Shown here: in pieces, positions 1 to 5,855 of the stretch
Layout of the letters: every line of letters starts with the position of its first letter
How positions within the stretch are numbered: position 1 is the stretch's first letter
NCBI GenBank assembly: GCA_023393815.1
Contig: JAEXBU010000074.1
Span: 1-12,062 of the forward strand
Length of the DNA stretch: 12,062 bases
Direction: 5' to 3'
Origin: Bacillota bacterium
GTDB taxonomy: Bacteria > Bacillota > Clostridia > Tissierellales > Peptoniphilaceae
Position numbers and translations under genes: made by a program
Notes under the pieces: model-generated
What the model was told of the DNA's origin: nothing
What the model saw: the letters and a program-made list of their open reading frames with translations, nothing else
The model's database searches: none

Positions 1-1322
1 ATCAGATCGTTGGCGTCCCGATGGTCCTTTAAACCGATGTGAACCGGGTGTCCGTCGGAGTCCAGCTCGATGGCGGGTTCTTCAAAGGAAAAGTCAATAT
101 TCCCCCTCTCGTCCCGCATCGCCCGACGATTTTTCGCCATGGTATTTAAGATCGTAAGCTCGTCGGTCAAACCCTCCACGGACGCGTGCACTTTTCCGTC
201 TTCTAAAAAGTCGCTGACATTCGTGTAAACCAGCCGACGATTGCTGTTGATTACCGTTTCGGTAATGCGGTCGCTGTACACCGCGCCTTTTTCGTCCAAT
301 TCAAAAATTACGCTTAAACAGAGACGATCCACCCCCTCGTTTAAGGAACAGATGCCGTTGGAGAGGGCTTCAGGAAGCATGGGAAGTACTTCGCTAAGTA
401 AATAAACGCTGTTTCCCCGGTGCAGCGCTTCCCTATCCAAAGGGCTGTTGGCGCGCACGTACTCGGCCACATCGGCAATATGAACGCCCACTTCCCAGTG
501 GCCGCTCTTCAAGGGACGCACGCTCAACGCGTCGTCGAAGTCCTTGGAATCGGCTCCGTCAATCGTAAAAGTAACGACGTCTCGAAAATCCTCTCTGCCC
601 GCAATAGCGGAGAGGCTGACGCTTTGGGGAATGGCCTCGGCCTCTTCCATGACCTCTCTCGGAAATTCCAAATCTAGACCCATGGTGTAGGCGATGGAGA
701 GAATGTCCACGTTTTTATCCTCGGGATACCCCAAGACTTCCACGATCCTCCCCTCGGCCTTTTTATTCGGCGATGGATATTTTTCGATATCTACAACAAC
801 TTTTTGGCCTTCCTTGGCACCGTTTTTCCACTTTTTCGGAATAAAAATGTCGTCGGGAATCTTTTTGTCATCGGCGGTGACGAAACCGAAGCGCACGGCG
901 TCGTCGTAAATGCCTACGATACGGTGATTGGCCCGTTCCAAGACCGTGATGACCCGGCCTTCACCGCTCTTGTCCGGGTCTTTCGGCGGAATTTTTTCCA
1001 CGAGCACCCGATCCTTGTTCATGGCGGAATTTACCTTGGTTCGATGAATGTACAAATCCTCCATGTCCTCTTCGTCGGGAATGAAAAATCCGAAGCCCTT
1101 GTCGTTGCCTTCGAATGTGCCGACCAACAACCCCGCGCGGGCACTGGCGTGGTAGTTTTTCTCCTCGTCCCGGTAAATGGCGCCGTCTTTTACCATATCT
1201 TTTAAAAGGCTCTTCATTTCCTTTTGCAGATTTTCATTGACGTTTAGCGCCCGAAAAATCTCCCGCTTGCTCAAGCCGTCGTTTTTTTCCAAGGCTTCCA
1301 GTACCCGGTCTCGAATCGTCAT
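1..1322 (-). CDS. rnr: Ribonuclease R (3'-5' exoribonuclease), 3' part cut by window edge
   Basis: RNase R is a processive, Mg-dependent 3'-5' exoribonuclease of the RNB (RNase II) family that degrades structured RNA in the cytoplasm. I translated this reading frame myself: it is open from the ATG at 1322 to the left edge (440 codons), so the RNB domain is incomplete and the S1 domain lies outside. In order I see an N-terminal winged-helix region (about residues 1-58, TIRDRVLEALEKNDGLS), cold-shock/OB folds with GFGFFIPD (about 76-83) and a second RFGFV stretch near 144-148, and then the RNB domain with the catalytic acidic motif IDGADSKDFDDAL (about 254-266) followed by GVHIADVAEYV. A ribosome-binding site AAGGAGG (1327-1333) sits 4 bases before the ATG. 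The gene starts 15 bases after the ddl stop, so the two are probably co-transcribed. In many Firmicutes rnr is followed by smpB; that would lie beyond the edge. The identification is firm. Confidence 0.95.
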   Translation of the reverse strand, partial: MTIRDRVLEALEKNDGLSKREIFRALNVNENLQKEMKSLLKDMVKDGAIYRDEEKNYHASARAGLLVGTFEGNDKGFGFFIPDEEDMEDLYIHRTKVNSAMNKDRVLVEKIPPKDPDKSGEGRVITVLERANHRIVGIYDDAVRFGFVTADDKKIPDDIFIPKKWKNGAKEGQKVVVDIEKYPSPNKKAEGRIVEVLGYPEDKNVDILSIAYTMGLDLEFPREVMEEAEAIPQSVSLSAIAGREDFRDVVTFTIDGADSKDFDDALSVRPLKSGHWEVGVHIADVAEYVRANSPLDREALHRGNSVYLLSEVLPMLPEALSNGICSLNEGVDRLCLSVIFELDEKGAVYSDRITETVINSNRRLVYTNVSDFLEDGKVHASVEGLTDELTILNTMAKNRRAMRDERGNIDFSFEEPAIELDSDGHPVHIGLKDHRDANDL

Positions 1323-1337
1323 AATTCCTCCTTCAAC

Positions 1338-2510
1338 TTACAGTTTGCTTCCGTAAGTAGTTTTTGTAAATAAATTGGACTCGTAGCTGTAGGTAGTATT
1401 TCCTCTCTCCTCTGCTCGCGCCTCGCCCAACTCGATCACCTTGTCTAATAGATCCTCAAAGGAAATGCCCAAGGGTTCCCACAAATAGAAGCCCATGGAA
1501 CCGGGCAAAGTGTTGATTTCATTCACCACCGGGCCCTCGTCGGTCACGAGAAAGTCGATCCGCGCCGTGCCGCAGGCGTCGATGGCGTTAAAGGCCCTTT
1601 TCGCCAAGTCTTCGATCTCCGCTTTTAATCCGTCGTCTACATCGGCCGGACAATTCCTCGCGTTCTTCCCTTTGCTCGGGCCGGTTTTTTTCCCTCCGCC
1701 TACGTATTTATCTTCAAAGCTCAAAAGTTCTTTCCAACCCAAAGGTTCTTCCAAGGCGGAAGTCTTCACATCCCCCGCATAACCCAATACGGCGCAGTTG
1801 ATTTCCCTGGGGCTTTCCGCCGCCTTTTCCACCAAAATTTTGCGATCGTAACCGGCTGCCAGATCCATGGCCTCGTCCAATTCGGACGCATCCTTCACCT
1901 TCGTAATGCCGATGGAGGAGCCTAAGTTTGCGGGCTTAACGAAAACCGGGTAGCCCAAGGCGTCGATGGCGCTTTTCACTTTCTCTTTTTCTTCCTTCCA
2001 CTGACGCCGGTAGAAGGAGATCCCTTCCATTACGGGAATGCCGTGGGCACGGAAGACGTCTTTCATAATCTTTTTGTCCATGCCTACCGCGGCAGCCAAT
2101 GTAGAACAGCCAATGTAGGGAATATCCATGGTGTCGAAATAGCCTTGCATGGATCCGTCTTCGCCGAAGGTACCGTGAAGAGCTACAAATACCATGTCCA
2201 CCGCCGCACAGACTTCTTCTTTTACGCCGCCCTTGGCAAAGAGACCGCCCTTTTCTTCAACCTGTCGGTGCAATTTACCGCCACATCCCGCCTTAAAGTA
2301 TACCTCGTACGTATCGGCAAAGTTTCCTTCTTTGTAGGTCTTAAAATTCCCCAGATTTTTCCCACCTAACAATTTTCCGTCCTTGGTCACGTAAACGGGC
2401 ACTACCTCGTATTTCGATTTATCTAAGTTTTCGATCACTTGCATACCGGTAATGACGCTGACTTCGTGTTCTACACTGCGCCCGCCGAAAAATACAGCGA
2501 TGGTTTTCAT
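1338..2510 (-). CDS. ddl: D-alanine--D-alanine ligase
   Basis: This ATP-grasp enzyme joins two D-alanines to make the dipeptide that ends the peptidoglycan stem peptide; it is cytosolic. The 390-residue protein has all family landmarks: FFGGRSVEHEVS at 7-18 (the Glu contacts the first D-Ala), LHGTFGEDGSMQGYFD at 111-126, the ATP-binding VKPANLGSSIGITKV at 191-205 with the loop serines, RIDFLV at 317-322 and the metal/substrate motif EINTLPGSMGFYLWEP at 331-346. The omega-loop region has FEDKY (265-269) followed by a Gly/Lys-rich insert (271-283) before NCPADV, which explains a length slightly above the roughly 310-365 usual for Ddl. The FEDKY form resembles ordinary Ddl rather than the VanA D-lactate type. 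The start is supported by a GGGGGAAGGA ribosome-binding site. An extended -10 promoter lies just upstream and rnr follows 15 bases downstream. Function is confident; D-Ala versus D-Lac/D-Ser specificity is inferred from the loop. Confidence 0.95.
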   Translation of the reverse strand: MKTIAVFFGGRSVEHEVSVITGMQVIENLDKSKYEVVPVYVTKDGKLLGGKNLGNFKTYKEGNFADTYEVYFKAGCGGKLHRQVEEKGGLFAKGGVKEEVCAAVDMVFVALHGTFGEDGSMQGYFDTMDIPYIGCSTLAAAVGMDKKIMKDVFRAHGIPVMEGISFYRRQWKEEKEKVKSAIDALGYPVFVKPANLGSSIGITKVKDASELDEAMDLAAGYDRKILVEKAAESPREINCAVLGYAGDVKTSALEEPLGWKELLSFEDKYVGGGKKTGPSKGKNARNCPADVDDGLKAEIEDLAKRAFNAIDACGTARIDFLVTDEGPVVNEINTLPGSMGFYLWEPLGISFEDLLDKVIELGEARAEERGNTTYSYESNLFTKTTYGSKL

Positions 2511-2543
2511 AGTCCTTCCCCCTTCGATAGTAATTCTTTGTTT

Positions 2544-2552
2544 ATTCTATCA
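2544..2552 (-). promoter_or_regulatory. Extended -10 promoter for ddl-rnr
   Basis: Read on the minus strand this is TGATAGAAT, an extended -10 (TGn plus TAGAAT, one mismatch to TATAAT). No good -35 is visible; TTATTA-like sequence lies 18-19 bases upstream. It is placed between the terminator of the Mur ligase gene and the ddl ribosome-binding site, so ddl-rnr probably has its own transcript. The spacer upstream is GC-rich (CCGCGGGCGG). This is prediction only. Confidence 0.5.
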
Positions 2553-2606
2553 TAGACCGCCCGCGGAATAATAAAGAACCGTTAAGATTGCGTAAAAAAG
2601 AACCAC

Positions 2607-2632
2607 AAAAAAAGTGGCCCGAAAGCCACTTT
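2607..2632 (-). terminator. Rho-independent terminator after the Mur ligase gene
   Basis: On the minus strand an 8-bp perfect stem (AAAGTGGC / GCCACTTT) with a 6-base loop TTTCGG runs into seven consecutive T residues. It starts about 10 bases after the Mur ligase stop codon. It separates the hydrolase-Mur ligase transcript from ddl-rnr. Confidence 0.85.
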
Positions 2633-2642
2633 GCACAAACTA

Positions 2643-4184
2643 TTATGCTTCATCGTAGGTGTCGGGCAGGTCGTTTTCAAAGAGAACCACGTCGCCTACG
2701 ACGGCGACCTTTCCCAAAGAAGCCGTGGCCTCGTCCAAATTTTTCGCCACGATCATTTTATCTTGTTGAAAACCCGCATCCCGAAGCCCCTTTTGTATGG
2801 GCGCCGTACGCTTCGGCCCCACGAGAACGGCTACGTCGCAGACCTTTGCGATTTCCTTTCCGAACTTGTAGTTCTCCTCTTCTTCCATATCGCCCAACTC
2901 CACCATGCCCGGAGTAACGATGATTTTCTTTCCCTTTTCGAATTGGCCCAACACATCCAGCGCGGCCCGGGCACCCACGGGATTGGAGTTAAAGGCATCG
3001 TCGATCACCACAATCCCCGTGCCTCCGTCTACGATATTCAGGCGGTGTTCCACCGGTTCTACCTTGGCGATCCCGCGAGCGATGGCCTCCGGTTCCATTC
3101 CCAAAACGTAGCCCACACCGGCCGCCGCGAGAAGATTGGAAATATTGTGCTTGCCCAGCAACTTCGTTTCCGCTTTTACTTCACCCTTCTCTTTGAAGCC
3201 CAGAGTAAAGGCGCTGCCACGCTCGTGGACGACGACGTCTTTGGCGTACACGTCCAGCTTTTCTATGTCTTCCATCCCGTAACGAACGGTGCGCTTCGTC
3301 GTCTTGTCCGCCAAGGGTTTCACGTACTCGTTGTCGTAATTAAAGATGGCGACGCCTTCTTCTCCCAGCGCCTCGATGAGTTCGTACTTGGTCTTCTGAA
3401 TGTTTTCGATGGTCTTGAACAAATGCATATGGGTAGGCCCAATAGCGGTAATGATGCCGATGGACGGCTGTACCAACTCCGCCACTTCCGTGATTTCACC
3501 GGGCACTTTGGCGCCTAGTTCCGCGAGAAAAATCTCATCCTTTTCGTCCAATTCGTCGTTGATAACCTTGGACAAACCCATGGGCGTGTTGTAGGACGAA
3601 GGCGTGTTTTGCACCACGAAAGCTTCTTCCAGTACGGTGGATGTGATAAATTTCGTGGAGGTCTTTCCGAAACTGCCCGTAATTCCCACGACCTGTAAGC
3701 CCTTTTCTTTCAACACACGGACCTTTTCCTGTGCAGCGTCGTAAAAACCTTGGTTAATTTTCCTTTCCTTAGGAGCGTTCATCCTGTTGGCGTAGATCAA
3801 AATAACGTATTGGTAAAAGCCGATCAAGAGACACAAAATAGCAAAGACCACGCTGGACAAAAACGAGGAGACGCCATAAACGGCGATAGAAACCAATAAG
3901 GTCAAAGCTAATAACAGGCGATTCAGCATACGGTGCACGTTAAACAGGCGGGTGGCCCGATCCGTCATGACCAAGGGGGTTTTTTCCGAAGTCGGTTGGT
4001 AGTGGAAAGTTCTAATTTTTTCCCCGTTCGCCGAAATCCACGCCCTATACTCTCCTTCGTCGTAGCCCTCCAGCTGCAACATATGCAGCGGGTAAAGGGC
4101 CCGTTCGTTAAACAATTTGTACAAAGCAAGAGTGAGTAACAGATAAATGACTGCAAATAAAACAAAAGAAATGGAATGATACAT
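2643..4184 (-). CDS. Membrane-anchored MurF-like Mur ligase
   Basis: Mur ligases use ATP to form the amide bonds of the peptidoglycan stem peptide; MurF adds D-Ala-D-Ala to UDP-MurNAc-tripeptide. The central and C-terminal Mur ligase domains are complete in this 513-residue protein: P-loop GITGSFGKTSTKF (167-179), NTPSSYNTPMG (193-203), the lysine region KTKYELIEAL (264-273), GKHNISNLLAAAG (344-356), the EHRL turn (379-382), DDAFNSNP (395-402) and TPGMVELG (424-431). The last motifs match MurF more than MurC, MurD or MurE. The first 160 residues are not the usual MurF substrate-binding domain: I see one hydrophobic helix at about 5-24, a short soluble stretch, and two more at about 88-105 and 108-131. 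The start at 4184 is chosen because AAGGAG (4191-4196) is 6 bases away; a second ATG at 4188 is out of frame. That ribosome-binding site overlaps the stop of the upstream hydrolase gene, implying translational coupling. PgsB/CapB polyglutamate ligase also combines a membrane helix with a Mur fold but is shorter and lacks these MurF motifs. Confidence 0.85.
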   Translation of the reverse strand: MYHSISFVLFAVIYLLLTLALYKLFNERALYPLHMLQLEGYDEGEYRAWISANGEKIRTFHYQPTSEKTPLVMTDRATRLFNVHRMLNRLLLALTLLVSIAVYGVSSFLSSVVFAILCLLIGFYQYVILIYANRMNAPKERKINQGFYDAAQEKVRVLKEKGLQVVGITGSFGKTSTKFITSTVLEEAFVVQNTPSSYNTPMGLSKVINDELDEKDEIFLAELGAKVPGEITEVAELVQPSIGIITAIGPTHMHLFKTIENIQKTKYELIEALGEEGVAIFNYDNEYVKPLADKTTKRTVRYGMEDIEKLDVYAKDVVVHERGSAFTLGFKEKGEVKAETKLLGKHNISNLLAAAGVGYVLGMEPEAIARGIAKVEPVEHRLNIVDGGTGIVVIDDAFNSNPVGARAALDVLGQFEKGKKIIVTPGMVELGDMEEEENYKFGKEIAKVCDVAVLVGPKRTAPIQKGLRDAGFQQDKMIVAKNLDEATASLGKVAVVGDVVLFENDLPDTYDEA

Positions 4185-4194
4185 ACATGACTCC

Positions 4195-4959
4195 TTATAA
4201 AAACGCGCGCAAGACGGCGTCGAATTGGCCGTAGGCGTCTAAGTAACTGAAGTGTCCGCCCTTTAAAACGACAAGACCCGCTTCCGGAATTTTTTCTTCG
4301 AAGATCTTCGCCATATACAAAGGCGTGTCGTCGTCGTCATCACCCCAAATCAAGAGTGTCTCCGCCTGAATTTTTTCGAAATATTCTTCCGTGGATTCGT
4401 TCACCACCTTGACGAAGACCTTGCGCATGATTCCATCCGCCGCCTTGTAATCGTCGGAACCGAATTTCTTATAGAAGCGCGCCATGGTTTTGTCCGTGTC
4501 CTGCCAAAAAAAGAGCAGCTTGTACAGGTTCTTTAACACCTTAAAGGTATAGACCTTCCAATAATAGGAGAACGCCCGCTTGGGCAATACCCCCGAAGCG
4601 TCTACCAAAACCAACTTATCCACCTTCTCGGGATAGATGGCGGCAAAAGCGCTCAAAGTTTTTCCCCCGAAAGAGTGTCCCACGCAGACGGCGCGCTCCA
4701 CGCCGTAGTAGTCATATATTTTTTTTAAGAGATCCACATAGTCGTCCCCGCCGATTACCGTATCCGGCTCATCGCTGTCCCCATGGCCCAAGCTGTCGTA
4801 GGCGATGACTCGAAAACGATCCTTTAAACTGTTGACGATAGGGACGACCGATTCAATCGCGGCCCCCCACCCGTGAAGGACAAAGGCAACCTCTTTTCCC
4901 ACCCTCGTGTCGACGACGGCAATTTTTTTCCCGTCGATGCGAATACATTCTTTCTCCAT
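4195..4959 (-). CDS. Alpha/beta-fold hydrolase, substrate unknown
   Basis: This is a 254-residue, probably cytosolic serine hydrolase of the alpha/beta-fold superfamily. Visible landmarks are the oxyanion loop FVLHGWG (26-32), the strand-turn AYDSLGHGDSD (53-63), the nucleophile elbow VGHSFGG (93-99, Ser96), an acid turn WGDDDDDTPL (205-214) that should supply the catalytic Asp, and GGHFSYLD (234-241) with His236. A cap-like insertion rich in aromatic and basic residues (about 127-185) sits between the core halves. No signal peptide is present. Its stop codon is part of the ribosome-binding site of the Mur ligase gene downstream, so the two are made together. The start follows an AAGGGGGAAG ribosome-binding site and a strong extended -10 promoter. 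The substrate cannot be read from the sequence. The tight coupling suggests a role near cell-wall precursors, perhaps hydrolysing an ester or amide on the ligase product, but this is inference. Confidence 0.85.
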   Translation of the reverse strand: MEKECIRIDGKKIAVVDTRVGKEVAFVLHGWGAAIESVVPIVNSLKDRFRVIAYDSLGHGDSDEPDTVIGGDDYVDLLKKIYDYYGVERAVCVGHSFGGKTLSAFAAIYPEKVDKLVLVDASGVLPKRAFSYYWKVYTFKVLKNLYKLLFFWQDTDKTMARFYKKFGSDDYKAADGIMRKVFVKVVNESTEEYFEKIQAETLLIWGDDDDDTPLYMAKIFEEKIPEAGLVVLKGGHFSYLDAYGQFDAVLRAFL

Positions 4960-4979
4960 GGCTTCCCCCTTAGCGGTTT

Positions 4980-5008
4980 ATTATATCATATGCAGCCTCT
5001 ATCGCCGA
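4980..5008 (-). promoter_or_regulatory. Extended -10 promoter for the hydrolase-Mur ligase operon
   Basis: On the minus strand TGATATAAT is a perfect extended -10 (TATAAT at 4980-4985, TG at 4987-4988). The hexamer 17 bases upstream (TCGGCG, 5003-5008) matches only three of six -35 bases, so recognition probably rests on the extended -10. It faces away from the gntR promoter, and the candidate GntR boxes at 5066-5094 lie about 60 bases upstream of it. Confidence 0.65.
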
Positions 5009-5065
5009 GAACGGAACCGTATTTTTCACCGAAATGCGCCGTCGACTCTTTTCCATAAATATACG

Positions 5066-5094
5066 TTGTGTACAATTATGAAAATTGTAGACAT
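5066..5094. promoter_or_regulatory. Two candidate GntR-type operator boxes
   Basis: TTGTGTACAA (5066-5075) is an almost perfect palindrome of the TnGT-NN-ACnA kind used by many GntR/FCD regulators. A second, weaker copy, TTGTAGACAT (5085-5094), lies 19 bases downstream, about two helical turns, and covers the -35 of the gntR promoter. The same stretch also contains the inverted repeat ACAATT / AATTGT with a 5-base gap (5072-5088). The placement suggests autorepression by the adjacent GntR protein. It is inferred from pattern and position only. Confidence 0.5.
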
Positions 5095-5116
5095 TGTTTT
5101 TTCCTAATGTTATGAT
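5088..5116 (+). promoter_or_regulatory. Promoter of gntR-family gene
   Basis: The -35 is TAGACA (5088-5093, one mismatch to TTGACA) and the -10 is TATGAT (5111-5116, one mismatch), separated by exactly 17 bases, with an extended TGT just before the -10. The predicted start of transcription, around 5123, gives a leader of about 29 bases to the ATG at 5152. The -35 overlaps the second candidate operator box. Confidence 0.75.
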
Positions 5117-5151
5117 TGTATTCAAAGAAAGTCTCTTTAGGAGGTTAAGAA

Positions 5152-5808
5152 ATGGAATTTTTATCGTTAAAAGACCATGTTTATAACTTTATTGCCGAGC
5201 AAATTCACCTCGGAAAACTTAGTTCAAACGAAAAAGTGAACGAACAGGATATTTGTTCCCAGCTGAATATCTCCCGCACACCCGTGAGAGAAGCCCTCAT
5301 TCAATTGGCCGCCGACGGTTTTTTGGACTCCGCGCCTCGCCGCGGTTTTCGGGTGAAACCTTTGACGAAAAAAGAAGGGGAAGATATTTACCGCATCCTC
5401 GCACCCTTGGACGCTCTGGCCGCGGAACTTGCCGCCCACAACTTGACGAAAGAAGATTTGAAATCCATGGACGACTTGGTAGAGCTTATGGACTTTCACA
5501 TCGACCGCTTCCAATTCGACGAATACTTCGTCCTGCAAGAGCGCTTCCACAATATATACATTGAAAAATCCAATAACGAGACCTTAGTCAGCACCATCGA
5601 TCGCCTGCAACGACGCTTCATTCGTCAAGGTCATGGCATAGGAGAAAATACCGATTTGCAAAAACTTTTGCATGAAACCAACAAGCAACATTCCCACATC
5701 ACGAATCTTTTCCGGGAAAACAAAATTGAAGAACTGAAAGATTTCCTCGCCCACACCCATTGGACCTATCACTTTTCGGAAGTAGGGCGGACGGCGACGG
5801 ACGACTAG
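5152..5808 (+). CDS. GntR-family transcriptional regulator, FCD subfamily
   Basis: This is a 218-residue DNA-binding regulator. The N-terminal winged helix-turn-helix (about 5-70) has the family signature: LGKLSSNEKVNEQDICSQ, then the recognition-helix block ISRTPVREALIQLAADGFL (40-58) and the wing RRGFRV (63-68). The rest (about 75-210) is an all-helical FCD effector domain, which usually binds a metal and a small organic acid or sugar acid. Likely metal ligands are His133 (RFHNIY), one of His180/His182 (QHSHI) and one of His201/His203 (HTHW). The Asp normally four residues before the first His (DxxFH) appears as Gln129, so metal binding may be altered. A clear AGGAGGT ribosome-binding site is 6 bases before the ATG. 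The gene diverges from the hydrolase-Mur ligase operon and is followed by a strong hairpin and then the GNAT fusion gene. Probable targets are its own promoter and perhaps the neighbours; the effector is unknown. Confidence 0.92.
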   Translation: MEFLSLKDHVYNFIAEQIHLGKLSSNEKVNEQDICSQLNISRTPVREALIQLAADGFLDSAPRRGFRVKPLTKKEGEDIYRILAPLDALAAELAAHNLTKEDLKSMDDLVELMDFHIDRFQFDEYFVLQERFHNIYIEKSNNETLVSTIDRLQRRFIRQGHGIGENTDLQKLLHETNKQHSHITNLFRENKIEELKDFLAHTHWTYHFSEVGRTATDD

Positions 5809-5841
5809 AAAAAATACAGGGGTGTGACCTCTGTATTTTTT
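5809..5841. terminator. Strong hairpin with T tract between gntR and the GNAT fusion gene
   Basis: The stem is 15 bp including one G-T pair: the outer AAAAAATACAG / CTGTATTTTTT is perfect (5809-5819 with 5831-5841), the inner GGT / ACC closes a GTG triloop. The A-run on one side and T-run on the other make it terminator-like in both directions. It begins at the base after the gntR stop, and its T tract ends 4 bases before the TGGAGG ribosome-binding site of the next gene, leaving no room for a promoter in between. Confidence 0.8.
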
Positions 5842-5855
5842 ATTTGGAGGATATG

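Noticed and set aside
804..1205. Open frame on the plus strand opposite rnr
   Set aside because: Antisense to a clear RNase R frame, with no supporting start signals.
1338..2510. VanA-type D-Ala-D-Lac ligase
   Set aside because: The omega-loop region keeps FEDKY as in ordinary Ddl, and no vanH or vanX gene is nearby.
2515..2642. A small RNA or T-box in the gap between ddl and the Mur ligase gene
   Set aside because: The gap is filled by a terminator and a short promoter region; no T-box specifier or other conserved RNA structure is visible.
2631..3518. A 295-codon open frame on the plus strand opposite the Mur ligase gene
   Set aside because: It lies fully antisense to a gene with complete Mur ligase motifs, has no ribosome-binding site and shows no recognisable domain; it is a shadow of the codon bias of this mid-GC genome.
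5760..5855. N-terminal extension of the GNAT gene starting inside gntR
   Set aside because: It would read through the hairpin and overlap gntR; the ribosome-binding site at 5845-5850 points to the ATG at 5856.
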